DNA from: Bifidobacterium catenulatum DSM 16992 = JCM 1194 = LMG 11043
Lineage (GTDB): Bacteria; Actinomycetota; Actinomycetes; Actinomycetales; Bifidobacteriaceae
DNA: 64,000 bases
NCBI RefSeq assembly: GCF_001025195.1
Contig: NZ_AP012325.1
Location: 558,001-622,000, forward strand
Direction: 5' to 3'
Shown: positions 54,630 to 63,709 of the stretch, one piece after another
Layout of the letters: each line of letters begins with the position of its first letter
How positions within the stretch are numbered: the stretch's first letter is position 1
Position numbers and translations under genes: made by a program
The notes under the pieces: model-generated
What the model was told of the DNA's origin: nothing
Seen by the model: the letters and a program-made list of their open reading frames with translations, nothing else
Databases searched by the model: none

Positions 54630-55808
54630 ATGACTTCGTATGTTTCTCCTGTCGCGTTCACCACGGTGGCGCAGTCGATTCCGCCGAATGTGTTCGCCGA
54701 TATGGATCGCAAAGTGGCTGCCGCGGTTGCCGGTGGGGCTGATGTGATTGATTTGGCCAAAGGCAATCCAGACGCGTTTCCTGCTGATTTCATTCGAGAA
54801 GTAGCCAAAAAAGCGGTTGACGATCCGGCCAATGCCCGGTATTCGCCATTCGATGGCAAGCCTAGTTTTCTGAGGGCTGCCGAACAGTGGTATCGCAATA
54901 CGTACGGTGTTGAGGTTGATTGGAAAACCCAGCTTTTTGCCGTGGAGGGCGCGGTCGATGGTTTGGCCGCGTTGTTCGCCGTGCTGGTTTCCCCAGGCGA
55001 CGCTGTGGCGTATGCGGATCCATATTACCCTTCGTACCATTGCATGACGGTGATGAGCCGTGCCGAGGAGATACTGCTGCCATCGTTGCCGGAGCGCGGG
55101 TTCCTGCCGGATTTGGACGCGGTTCCTGCACAGGTGTGGGATCGTGTGAAAGTGCTGGTGCTCAACTATCCGAACAATCCGACGGGTGCGCAGGCTCCGC
55201 GCGAGTTTCTGCAGCGTGCCGTTGATTTGGCTCATGAGCATCATTTCGCGATCGTGCAGGATTTCGCATATGCGGGATTGGGCGTCGATGCGCAGCAGAT
55301 CAGCATACTGTCACTGCCGGGTGCGTTCGATGTTGCGGTGGAAGTGTGTTCGCTGTCGAAAATGTATGCGATGGCCGGCTGGCGTGCCGGTTTCATCGCA
55401 GGCAACGACGACATCGTGTCTCATGTGAAGCAGTACCACTATCAGATGGGTTCCATGGTTACGTCCAGCATTCAAGACGCGGGCACTGCGGCGTTGCTGT
55501 CGGATCAGAGCTGTGTGGCCGAACTTGCGGAACGGTATGTGTCTCGTCGCGAAATCGTTGCAGGTGGATTGCGTGAAGCCGGCTTGGATGTGTTCGATTC
55601 AGACGGTGGTATCTACGCTTGGGTACACGCTCCTGAAGATCAGACGGGTGAACAGTTTGCCGACATGCTGTTGGAACGTGCGGCCGTCGCCGCGTTGCCG
55701 GGCACATGCTTCGGCAAAGTAGGCGAGGATTACGTACGATTCAGCCTGCTCAAATCCGAAGATCAGTTGCGTGAGGCTGTGCGTCGGGTGGCTGCTGTAC
55801 TAGCGTAG
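54630..55808 (+). CDS. PLP-dependent aminotransferase, class I/II
   Basis: This 392-residue fold type I aminotransferase has the PLP lysine in CSLSKMYAMAGWRAGF (about residue 249). LNYPNNPTGA (about 179-188) and the terminal FSLLKSE with the substrate-carboxylate Arg in YVRFSL are family marks. GGGAGGG precedes ATG 54630. In the operon with methionine uptake and a 2-ketoacid reductase-like gene, it may transaminate methionine or its ketoacid. Close relatives include alanine- and methionine-type aminotransferases, so specificity is open. Confidence 0.88.
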   Translation: MTSYVSPVAFTTVAQSIPPNVFADMDRKVAAAVAGGADVIDLAKGNPDAFPADFIREVAKKAVDDPANARYSPFDGKPSFLRAAEQWYRNTYGVEVDWKTQLFAVEGAVDGLAALFAVLVSPGDAVAYADPYYPSYHCMTVMSRAEEILLPSLPERGFLPDLDAVPAQVWDRVKVLVLNYPNNPTGAQAPREFLQRAVDLAHEHHFAIVQDFAYAGLGVDAQQISILSLPGAFDVAVEVCSLSKMYAMAGWRAGFIAGNDDIVSHVKQYHYQMGSMVTSSIQDAGTAALLSDQSCVAELAERYVSRREIVAGGLREAGLDVFDSDGGIYAWVHAPEDQTGEQFADMLLERAAVAALPGTCFGKVGEDYVRFSLLKSEDQLREAVRRVAAVLA

Positions 55809-56037
55809 TTTTTTCCTGCGTGGCCTTTTATGTATGAACTGGCGATTGCGGTGCGATGCCTTGCATCTCCGCCGTTTGATGGCCTCTTACAAGAAAACGT
55901 TATGGCGATTCGCGCGTTCTATAACAAACGTTGATAAGGCGCGGCGCGCGTTGAAACGCAGGATGCGGTTTAGTGGGTACCAGTGACCGCGTGAATGGCA
56001 TGCGGCAATGAGCCACAACCCGAGGGGGTGCGCACCA

Positions 56038-56377
56038 TGACTAGATTCAACACTCAGCTTGTTCACGGACTGCCGGTCAACGACAACAACACCGGAGCTG
56101 TGAACCCGCCGACTACGAAGCGCTTGATGCCGCTGTTTCCGGGCACTCCGCCAAGGGACCCGCGCGTGGTTGTCCGGCGAAGGCCGTGTATTTCGAAGTT
56201 CTTACCAATTCGTTGCTGCAGGTCAACAATGTGACGAAGATCTCCGAAATCGCTCATCGCTATGGTGCGATTTCCAGTTATCTGTTGCTGCATCCGCTGG
56301 TAAAATCCGTGCATTATCCGGGATTGCCGGGGCATGAGTATGAGATATTTGGGCATTGTTCAGGAAGTTGCGGATGA
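56038..56377 (+). pseudogene. Remnant of a cystathionine gamma-lyase-like gene
   Basis: The N terminus MTRFNTQLVHGLPVN and GAVNPP (positions 56038-56113) match trans-sulfuration PLP enzymes. The reading then shifts frame, and in the +2 frame the pieces VYFEVLTNSLLQVNN, ISEIAHRYGAIS and HPLVKSVHYPGLPGHE appear in the right order. About two thirds of the gene, including the PLP-lysine region, is missing through at least three internal deletions. It cannot encode an active enzyme. It lies just behind the methionine-transport operon, suggesting loss of a sulfur enzyme there. Confidence 0.8.
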
Positions 56378-56510
56378 GGTGACGGTAATGAAAGACGGCC
56401 ATCTTGTCGAATATGGAGCTGTCGGTTCCGTGTTACGACACCCTAAAGATGCGTATACGAAGATGTTGCTTGAGGCATCGTCTAAATTTGATGAGATTAA
56501 TGCCTCGTAA
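56341..56510 (+). pseudogene. C-terminal remnant of an ABC transporter ATPase
   Basis: The frame from ATG 56341 to TAA 56508-56510 encodes about 55 residues, VQEVADEVTVMKDGHLVEYG then VLRHPKDAYTKMLLEA. This is the switch-to-end part of a peptide/nickel-type ABC ATPase. No Walker A, signature or Walker B remains. It is fused directly behind the gamma-lyase remnant, so a multi-gene region was deleted here. Confidence 0.78.
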
Positions 56511-56521
56511 GGAGTGATTTT

Positions 56522-56782
56522 ATGATTGATAATACGACAATTGATTTCTATGGAGCCGACTGGTGCGGTGACTGCCGTCGAGCCAAGGCAGCATTGGACC
56601 GTTTCGGGGTCGCCTACAACCTTCATGATATCGAGCATGAGGATGGTGCTGCAGAGAAAGCCATTGCGATCAGCGGACAACAGCACATTCCCGTGATTCG
56701 GTTCGCCGCCGATGGCTCATGGCTGGTGGAGCCTTCGGCCACACAGCTGCAAGCCAAATGCAAGGAGCTCGGCCTGCTCTGA
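56522..56782 (+). CDS. Glutaredoxin-like protein (mycoredoxin type)
   Basis: This 86-residue thioredoxin-fold redox protein starts IDFYGADWCGDCRRAK, with the dithiol active site CGDC at about residues 14-17 and a cis-Pro in HIPVIRF. The C-terminal helix ends LQAKCKELGLL. It probably reduces disulfides or mixed disulfides in the cytoplasm. AAGGAG precedes ATG 56522. It sits directly behind the gene remnants and appears intact. Confidence 0.86.
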   Translation: MIDNTTIDFYGADWCGDCRRAKAALDRFGVAYNLHDIEHEDGAAEKAIAISGQQHIPVIRFAADGSWLVEPSATQLQAKCKELGLL

Positions 56783-56806
56783 TTCAACATTTCGTATGCC
56801 ATCTCA

Positions 56807-56843
56807 CGAGCCGGACAAGGAGAATTATCTCCTGTTCGGCTCG
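56807..56843 (+). terminator. Hairpin behind the glutaredoxin gene
   Basis: CGAGCCG and CGGCTCG close a longer imperfect stem with an inner GGAGA/TCTCC pair. No T tract follows, so termination is likely weak. Confidence 0.55.
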
Positions 56844-57035
56844 TAGACGTATGTGGGTCGGCTTCCGGACGGTCGATGTCCGGCTTCTGGATGGACTTTG
56901 CCCAGCTCGCGGACACTGTCTACACACGATTGCATTCTTTGGTAAATTTTTACTTGGGTTCGGCAATGGTTGCAGAACCTACGAAAGGTCGTGCAACAAG
57001 ACCTTTAAAGAGAAACCAAAGAAGGGAGTAATGCC

Positions 57036-57935
57036 ATGCCGTTCCTTATTGCGCTCCTTGCCATTGCGCTGATCATCGCTTTCCTGTTCCTGTCCACGTT
57101 GTTCATCGTGCCGCAGCAGCAGGCCTACATCATCGAACGTTTCGGCAAGTTCAACAAGGTGCAGTTCGCGGGCATCCATATTCGTATTCCGTTCGTGGAT
57201 CGCATCGCCATGAAAACCAACATGCGGGTCAACCAGCTCAACGTGCAGTTGGAAACCAAAACGCTCGACAACGTGTTCGTCACCGTCGTGGCCTCTACCC
57301 AGTTTCGTGTCGATCCCAGCAATGTGGCGACCGCATACTACGAGCTGCGCGACCCGGCCGGTCAGCTGCGTTCCTACATGGAGGATGCGCTTCGCTCCGC
57401 CATTCCTGCATTATCTTTGGACGATGCATTCTCCCGCAAGGACGATGTCGCTTTTGACGTGCAGAAGACCGTCGGCAATGAAATGTCCCGCTTCGGCTTC
57501 ACAGTGGTCAAAACGCTGATCACGGCCATCGATCCGAGTCCACAGGTCAAGAACGCCATGGATTCCATTAACGCGGCACAGCGCGAAAAGGAAGCCACGC
57601 GTCAGCGTGCCGAAGCCCAGCGTATTCAGATCGAGACCCAGGCGGCCGCCGAGGCTGAGAAGACACGCCTCCAGGGTGAGGGCCAGGCTAATTATCGTCG
57701 TGAGATCGCCAACGGTATTGTCGACCAGATCAAGAGTCTGCAGGCTGTCGGCATGAATGTGAACGACGTGAACAATGTGGTGCTGTTCAACCAGTATCTC
57801 GACACCATGCGTAATCTTGCCTCGTCGCAGAACGCGAAGACGGTGGTGTTGCCTGCTTCGACGCCTGGTGGCTTCAATGAGATGCGCGACCAGATCATCC
57901 AGGCCATGATGTCCGCGGACGAAGCTGCGAAATAG
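57036..57935 (+). CDS. SPFH/Band 7 membrane protein (stomatin/HflC-like)
   Basis: This 299-residue protein has one N-terminal membrane helix (about 3-24), then the Band 7 domain starting QQQAYIIERFGKF and continuing through the VRVNQLNVQLETKTLDNVFV type region. A charged helical segment follows, RQRAEAQRIQIETQAAAEAEK (split near residues 183-205), likely a coiled coil for oligomerisation. It forms membrane scaffolds and is often linked to proteases or lipid domains. No NfeD or protease partner is next to it. GAAGGGAG precedes ATG 57036. Confidence 0.9.
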   Translation: MPFLIALLAIALIIAFLFLSTLFIVPQQQAYIIERFGKFNKVQFAGIHIRIPFVDRIAMKTNMRVNQLNVQLETKTLDNVFVTVVASTQFRVDPSNVATAYYELRDPAGQLRSYMEDALRSAIPALSLDDAFSRKDDVAFDVQKTVGNEMSRFGFTVVKTLITAIDPSPQVKNAMDSINAAQREKEATRQRAEAQRIQIETQAAAEAEKTRLQGEGQANYRREIANGIVDQIKSLQAVGMNVNDVNNVVLFNQYLDTMRNLASSQNAKTVVLPASTPGGFNEMRDQIIQAMMSADEAAK

Positions 57936-57975
57936 TCGCACAATAACCGCAACGTCATATTAAATGCATTGACAC

Positions 57976-58012
57976 CAAGTGGGGACGTCCCGTAAAAGGA
58001 TGTCCCCACTTG
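57976..58012 (+). terminator. Rho-independent terminator
   Basis: CAAGTGGGGACGTCC and GGATGTCCCCACTTG form a 15-pair stem with one wobble and a 7-base loop behind the SPFH gene. Confidence 0.85.
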
Positions 58013-58150
58013 CGTTTGATGCTGATGCGGTGTTATGCGTGAACTTGGTTATCTCGGGGTGTTCCCTTAAGGGGTGCGAAGAACGGGGAAACAGTATAAA
58101 CTCGGTCACGGATCAAGCGCGTTAGACGCCGTATGGGGGCAAAGAGGACT

Positions 58151-58885
58151 ATGGCGAATATTGAAGGTCAAGAGTTGGTGATGGGGACGCGCAGACCCAT
58201 CATCGAAGTGAAAAACCTGCGTAAGGAGTATCCAGTGCTCGACGAGACCGTCGTGGCATTGGAACGTATCAATCTCACCATTCCGCAAGGTCAGATCTGC
58301 TGTATCTATGGCGAATCCGGTTCCGGCAAATCCACTCTGCTCAACCAGCTTGCCGGCATGGAAAAACCAACCAAGGGCGGCGTACGCATCAGGGGAGTGC
58401 CCATCTCCCGTCTTGACGAACGGCAGCTGGCGGAATTCAGACAGAAGCATCTCGGCTTCGTATTCCAGTCATACAATCTGCTGCCCAATCTGACCGCCGT
58501 TGAAAACGTGGCAATGCCGTTGATGTTCCAAGGCATGCCAAAAAACAAGCGCGAAGCAATCGCCAAGAAAATGCTGAAACGAGTAGGGCTCGGCAAACGC
58601 ATGAACCACTATCCAACGCAAATGTCAGGCGGTCAGCAGCAGCGCGTCGGCATTGCGCGAGCGTTCGCATCGCGGCCGCAAGTCGTATTCGCCGACGAGC
58701 CGACCGGCAATCTCGATTCCAAAACCAAAAACGACGTGATGGACATGATCTGCGCGTTCGCACGAGACTTGAACCAAACCATCGTGCTCGTCACGCACGA
58801 TGACAATATGGCGCAATATGCCGATCGTATCGTAACGCTGCTTGACGGGCGCATCATCGATGACCGTCTGGTGAATAACGCATGA
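58151..58885 (+). CDS. MacB/LolD-type ABC transporter ATPase
   Basis: This 244-residue ATPase, with Walker A GESGSGKST, signature MSGGQQQR and Walker B VVFADEPTGNLDSK, belongs to the group that drives mechanotransmission permeases rather than classical import. AGAGGA precedes ATG 58151. It is the first of three tightly packed genes, followed by a CARDB-type membrane protein and a MacB-like permease, which are presumably its partners. The function may be efflux, lipoprotein/peptide handling or cell-envelope signalling. Confidence 0.9.
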   Translation: MANIEGQELVMGTRRPIIEVKNLRKEYPVLDETVVALERINLTIPQGQICCIYGESGSGKSTLLNQLAGMEKPTKGGVRIRGVPISRLDERQLAEFRQKHLGFVFQSYNLLPNLTAVENVAMPLMFQGMPKNKREAIAKKMLKRVGLGKRMNHYPTQMSGGQQQRVGIARAFASRPQVVFADEPTGNLDSKTKNDVMDMICAFARDLNQTIVLVTHDDNMAQYADRIVTLLDGRIIDDRLVNNA

Positions 58886-58908
58886 CAGCAAGAAGAGAAG
58901 GGAAAACC

Positions 58909-60045
58909 ATGAGTAACGGCAGCCATTCCGCAAAATTCATCAACATGGTCATCGCACTGGTGGCATCCGCCGCCATCGCATTGACCTGCATCGTGCCGAC
59001 GGCGCTCGCAGAAGACGGCGATGGCACGGACGCCGGCAACGGCGGTTCTACCGTGCAGCCGGCGGGCCCGGTGCCGAATATCATCATCACCAACTTCACG
59101 TATGGCGACGGTTCCGTGGCGGTCGGCACGAATTTCGATCTTGGCTTCACCTTCCAGAATATGGGCAAGGTCGCGGTCAGCAATATGGTCGTGACCGTTG
59201 ACGGCGGCGAGAATTTCGCCATTTCCGGCGGTACGAACACGTTCTATTACGATTCGCTGTGGGCGGGTTACTCGCTGACGCAGACTGTGCCCATGCAGGT
59301 GCTGTCGAGCGCGAAGAACGGTGCGCAGGGCATCGATATCAACTTCAAATACGAGTATGTCGATGGCGACACTCGCAACTCCAACACTTCGGATATTAAG
59401 ATTTCCGTACCTGTTTCACAGCCTGACCGTTTCGAACTGGGTGATCCCGTGCTTCCCGACACCGTCAATGCTGGCGAGGAATCCACTATTTCCATGGACT
59501 ATGTGAACAAGGGCAAGGGGGATGTGTCCAACGTCGAAGCGTCCATCGAGGGCGACGGCATCACCGCCACACAAGCCACACAGTATATCGGCAATGTGGC
59601 ATCCGGCGCTTCCGGCTCCATTGGATTCGCGTTCACTGCAGCTGCGGCCGGCGAATATGATGCCAAGCTGAAGGTGATGTACGAGGATGCCAATGGCCAG
59701 CAGCAGACCAAGGAATCGCCGGTGAAGATCACGGTGTCTGAGGCGCCGGCCCCCGTCGATCCAGGCACGGATGTTGGCCCTCAGGAAAACCAGGGCATTC
59801 CGGCTTGGGTGTGGATTGTCGTTGCCGCGGCTGTCGTTGCTGTGATCGCCATTGTGGTCGTAGTGGTTGTGCGTCGTCGTAAGAAGGCGAAGAAGGCGGC
59901 TGAGGATGATGATTGGGATTGGGATTCCACCGATTCGCATGCCGGAACTGATACTGATGGCACTGCCGATACGGCTGGCACCACGGCAGGCGCTATTGAT
60001 GCGCCGACCCAGGTGATTGATTCCGTGCCCTCCGTCAAGGAGTGA
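58909..60045 (+). CDS. CARDB-type exported protein with C-terminal membrane helix
   Basis: This 378-residue exported protein has a signal segment at about residues 10-36 (ending PTALAED), two Ig-like CARDB/COG1361-type repeats (about 55-160 and 170-285), one membrane helix (about 299-323, preceded by PAWVW) with a basic stop-transfer RRRKKAKK, and an acidic Asp/Thr-rich cytoplasmic tail. ATG 58909 is chosen because of GAAGGG; an ATGA-overlapping ATG at 58882 is also possible. Lying between the ATPase and permease genes, it probably works as an extracellular partner of the transporter. Confidence 0.8.
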   Translation: MSNGSHSAKFINMVIALVASAAIALTCIVPTALAEDGDGTDAGNGGSTVQPAGPVPNIIITNFTYGDGSVAVGTNFDLGFTFQNMGKVAVSNMVVTVDGGENFAISGGTNTFYYDSLWAGYSLTQTVPMQVLSSAKNGAQGIDINFKYEYVDGDTRNSNTSDIKISVPVSQPDRFELGDPVLPDTVNAGEESTISMDYVNKGKGDVSNVEASIEGDGITATQATQYIGNVASGASGSIGFAFTAAAAGEYDAKLKVMYEDANGQQQTKESPVKITVSEAPAPVDPGTDVGPQENQGIPAWVWIVVAAAVVAVIAIVVVVVVRRRKKAKKAAEDDDWDWDSTDSHAGTDTDGTADTAGTTAGAIDAPTQVIDSVPSVKE

Positions 60046-60047
60046 GC

Positions 60048-61520
60048 ATGCGTTTTTCGGATATTGCACGTTCGTGCATGCAGAATCTGCTGCGTCGCAA
60101 ATCACGTACGGTTCTTACGGTGCTTGGTGTGATCGTCGGTTGCTGTTCGATCGTGCTCATGATTTCCATTGGCCAGGGCATCAACGAACAGAACAAACAG
60201 ATGCTCAAAAACATGGGCAACCTGAACGACATCACCGTATATGCGGACGGCGGAGGTTCGCATTCTATGGCAACGTCATCCAGCGTGAGCGGTGCTGGCA
60301 GTGAACAGGCGAAACTCGACGATGACGCCGTGCAGAATTTCCGCAGCATTGCCGGTGTGGCTGGAGTGCTTCCGCAGAAAACGATGTCATACAGTGTGGA
60401 TGCCACGCAAGGAGCTGGTTCCCGGTACGTGTCGCAATATGTCAACGTGGTGGGAGTCGACGTAACGCAATTGGAAGAATCCGGCTATAAATTGGCCAGC
60501 GGACGTCTTCCGATGCGTGCCGGCGAAGTGTTGGCGGGCAAATCCTTCGTGTATTCGTTCTACGACAAGTATGCGTCAGATTCGAGCAATCATCGTATAG
60601 AAGCGGGCGGTTATTACTGTGATGAGCACGGTTGCGTCCAATCCGAAGGCGAAGACCCGTTCTTCGATATACTGAACTCCAAAATCACACTGATCACCGG
60701 AGCCAACTATCAAAGTCCCGACGACTACCGCAAGGTGGGCAGCGGATCCGTGGCGCCATCCGATTCCGGCAGTGGTGAGAGTCCCACCATTACCATGCCA
60801 TATACTGTGGTGGGTGTCATTGATTCCTCCGCCAACAACTATGATGCGTTCACTTCCGGCATTGTGATGAGCATCGACGATATGAAAACGTTGAACGTCA
60901 AAATATCGGGGGATACCAAGGCCAACACGTCAAGCAAGGTCGTTTACGATCAGGTACTGGTGCACACCCAAGACATTAAAGACGTTGCCGACGTTGAAGC
61001 GCAAATCAAGGGCGCCGGTTATCAGACTTCCTCGTTTGAGCAAACGCGTAAGGAGATCGAAAAGCAGTCGCGGGGCATCCAGTTGGCGTTGGGCGGCATT
61101 GGTGCGGTGTCGTTCTTCGTTGCCGCGATTGGCATTGCCAACACCATGATCATGTCGGTGTCGGAACGTACTCGCGAAATCGGCATTATGAAGGCTCTCG
61201 GCTGCTATGTGCGCGATATTCGCATGATGTTCCTATGTGAGGCTGGCGCGATTGGGCTAGTTGGCGGTGTGATTGCCTGCCTGATTTCCGCAATCGGTTC
61301 GATAGGCATCAATATGGCGTCTTTGGGTGGATTCAGTGTTGAGAATTTCGGCAAGGCGATTATGGGCGGCGACGATGTGAGTCGTATTTCGGTGATTCCA
61401 TGGTGGCTTTTTGTGGTGGCCATGCTGTTTTCGATTGCCGTTGGCGTGATCGCAGGTTTCGGTCCTGCCAATAAGGCTGTGAAGATTCCGGCTTTGGATG
61501 CCATCAAGAATGATCAGTGA
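60048..61520 (+). CDS. MacB/FtsX-family ABC permease
   Basis: This 490-residue protein has one N-terminal helix (RKSRTVLTVLGVIVGCCSIVL region), a large extracellular MacB-PCD domain (about 45-340) and three C-terminal helices with the FtsX signature SERTREIGIMKALG. AAGGAG precedes ATG 60048. It pairs with the ATPase at 58151. The predicted extracellular portion contains a Ser/Gly-rich stretch near residue 70 and two cysteines (YCDEHGC, about residues 193-198) that could form a disulfide. Confidence 0.88.
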   Translation: MRFSDIARSCMQNLLRRKSRTVLTVLGVIVGCCSIVLMISIGQGINEQNKQMLKNMGNLNDITVYADGGGSHSMATSSSVSGAGSEQAKLDDDAVQNFRSIAGVAGVLPQKTMSYSVDATQGAGSRYVSQYVNVVGVDVTQLEESGYKLASGRLPMRAGEVLAGKSFVYSFYDKYASDSSNHRIEAGGYYCDEHGCVQSEGEDPFFDILNSKITLITGANYQSPDDYRKVGSGSVAPSDSGSGESPTITMPYTVVGVIDSSANNYDAFTSGIVMSIDDMKTLNVKISGDTKANTSSKVVYDQVLVHTQDIKDVADVEAQIKGAGYQTSSFEQTRKEIEKQSRGIQLALGGIGAVSFFVAAIGIANTMIMSVSERTREIGIMKALGCYVRDIRMMFLCEAGAIGLVGGVIACLISAIGSIGINMASLGGFSVENFGKAIMGGDDVSRISVIPWWLFVVAMLFSIAVGVIAGFGPANKAVKIPALDAIKNDQ

Positions 61521-61560
61521 TTGCTGATTATGGATTGCTGATTGCGTGACTGATTACAGA

Positions 61561-61602
61561 TTGGCGGGAATGGTCTTGCGGATATAACGACCGTTCCCAC
61601 CA
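61561..61602. terminator. Hairpin terminator
   Basis: GGGAATGGTC at 61566 and GACCGTTCCC ending 61598 form a 10-pair stem with one wobble between the convergent permease and DXS-like genes. Confidence 0.75.
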
Positions 61603-61621
61603 ATTCGTTGATACACATTAA

Positions 61622-63538
61622 TTATTCGTTGAGAATACCGTGAATTCGAGAGACGATGGTTGCCGCGGTCAATCCGTAACGTTCATTAAGCTCGTCAAGC
61701 GGCACTCGATCGGTGAACTCTTTGGATGCACCAAAATTCAGCACACGAACGTGAGAAGCTTTGGCATTATTGGAATTTGCGTAGAACGCGGTGACCTTCT
61801 CACCCCATCCGCCTTCCAACTGGCCATCCTCCAACGTAACGACCAAACGATGCCCATCGGCAAGCATCGTCAGCAATTCGGCATCCATCGTGGAATACTG
61901 CAATGCGTCAACAAGCGTCGCAGTGATCGCAGCATGCGTCTCATCATCTTCAGCAAGCGTCGACGTGACTTCCGCAGCCAACGGCATGGTGTTACCGAGT
62001 CCAAGAATCGCAACATCTTTGCCGGGCTGAACAATCTGATAGCGGGAGAATGGGCATTCCCCGGCAATATTGACGGCTGGATCATGCTCTTCGGCACGCT
62101 GCAACGGGTCGAATGCCATATCGGTGGCACGTTCAAGTGAGAGAATCTGCTCGCCAGGCATACGAATCGCCACCACGCCATGGTCGGACGGGCCGGTTGC
62201 CCAAGCCAGCATGTCAAGCATCTGTTCGCCGCTTGCGGGAGCCAAACAGGTCACGTCAGGAACATTGGCGAACATCGTCATATCGAATGTGCCTGAATGC
62301 GTGTTGTCGGCTCCGGAAATTCCCGCACCGAAAATCAGCAGTGTGGCAGGAACATGATTCAACGCCAACTCTTGTTGCAGCTGGTCGAAGGTGCGCTGGA
62401 AGAACGTGGCGGAAGTCGCAAGCACGGGGCGGCCGCCCGCTTTGGCGATGCCCGCGGCGAACGCAGCCGCATGCTCTTCCGTAATGCCGGTATCAACGTA
62501 ATGCGCGCCCGCACGCTCGCGAAAATCTCGTGTGATGCCGTTCGATCCAGGGGTTGCGGGGGAGATGACCACCAATCCTGGCTCGTTGCTGAAACGGCGT
62601 TCCAACGATGCCATGGCCATTTCGCCATAGTATTTGCGTGCGTCGAGCGGTTTGCCGAGTGAGGCCTCCGGATCCTGCCAATGATTGGCCTCGCATTTGC
62701 CCGCATGAGGTTGAGGATTGGTCTGATTGCAGCCGTCCGAACCTTTGTCGAACTCCTCGCCATCGTCGAAGCCCAAGCCTTTGGTAGTGTGAATATGCAC
62801 TACGATCGGGTGGTCGATACCTTTGACCTCGTTCAACACCTCCACTAGCGTGTCAACATCATTGCCCTGCTCCACGTAGCGGTAATCCAAGCCGAATGCC
62901 TTGAACAGGTTCAGTTCCGCCGTGCCATCTGACGCACGTAACTTGGCAAGCTGGCCGTACATGCCACCGAAATCCTCAGCGATCGACATTTCATTGTCAT
63001 TGACGATGATGATGAGATTGCCGCCCTGTTCAGCCGCGTTATTTAGCCCCTCGAAAGCGATTGCTGAACTCAAAGAACCGTCTCCGATAATGGCGACGAC
63101 ATTGCCGATAGCGCTTTCGCCTGTTGCAATGCGTTGCATATCGCGGGTTTTGGCGAGACCGCACGCGAGTGAAATCGAAGTGCCGGTATGACCAAGTACA
63201 AACGAATCATGCTCGCTTTCCAACGGATTGGTGAAACCGGTAACCTCGCCGAATCGGGATTCGTCGAGATACGCTTCGGCACGTCCGGTAAGCATCTTGT
63301 GCACGTAGCTTTGGTGTGACACGTCGAAAATAAAACGGTCGTGAGGCGAGTTGAACACGCGATGCAAGGCCACGGTGAGTTCCACCACGCCAAGATTTGA
63401 GCCGATATGCCCGCCATGCTTCCTGCCGTAATCAAGTAGCGTGGTGCGGATTTCAAAGCATAAATCGCGTAATTGTTGGGCTGAAAGGGCATGTACGTCC
63501 GCAGGAGTGTGAATCGAACTCAAAATGCCAGCGGTCAT
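61622..63538 (-). CDS. dxs: 1-deoxy-D-xylulose-5-phosphate synthase family enzyme
   Basis: This thiamine-diphosphate enzyme has 638 residues from ATG 63538, or 641 from a TTG nine bases upstream. It has the DXS order: GGHIGSNLGVVELTVALH (near 40-60), the thiamine-diphosphate motif GDGSLSSAIAFEGLNN with NDNEMSI, then the Glu in GITEEHAAAFAAG and QRTFDQLQQEL of the pyrimidine domain, then a C-terminal domain. Sequence departures such as FDVSHQSYVHK (usually DVGHQ) and GISGADNTHSG mark a divergent branch, so a DXS-like paralogue is possible. It is monocistronic and divergent from the dehydrogenase. Confidence 0.8.
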   Translation of the reverse strand: MTAGILSSIHTPADVHALSAQQLRDLCFEIRTTLLDYGRKHGGHIGSNLGVVELTVALHRVFNSPHDRFIFDVSHQSYVHKMLTGRAEAYLDESRFGEVTGFTNPLESEHDSFVLGHTGTSISLACGLAKTRDMQRIATGESAIGNVVAIIGDGSLSSAIAFEGLNNAAEQGGNLIIIVNDNEMSIAEDFGGMYGQLAKLRASDGTAELNLFKAFGLDYRYVEQGNDVDTLVEVLNEVKGIDHPIVVHIHTTKGLGFDDGEEFDKGSDGCNQTNPQPHAGKCEANHWQDPEASLGKPLDARKYYGEMAMASLERRFSNEPGLVVISPATPGSNGITRDFRERAGAHYVDTGITEEHAAAFAAGIAKAGGRPVLATSATFFQRTFDQLQQELALNHVPATLLIFGAGISGADNTHSGTFDMTMFANVPDVTCLAPASGEQMLDMLAWATGPSDHGVVAIRMPGEQILSLERATDMAFDPLQRAEEHDPAVNIAGECPFSRYQIVQPGKDVAILGLGNTMPLAAEVTSTLAEDDETHAAITATLVDALQYSTMDAELLTMLADGHRLVVTLEDGQLEGGWGEKVTAFYANSNNAKASHVRVLNFGASKEFTDRVPLDELNERYGLTAATIVSRIHGILNE

Positions 63539-63709
63539 CGTGCGCAATCACCCTTCCCTACGATCAGTGCAACCAAATGCGAAATCTTATCCCACTGTAT
63601 GCCCCGACGAGGGTGTTTACGGGCAAAGGAGCGCAAAGTCTTCTCAACTTGAGGCACAATAGAGGTGTTTGCAATCGTGAAAAGCCGTTATTCGCAAAGG
63701 AGCGCGAAC

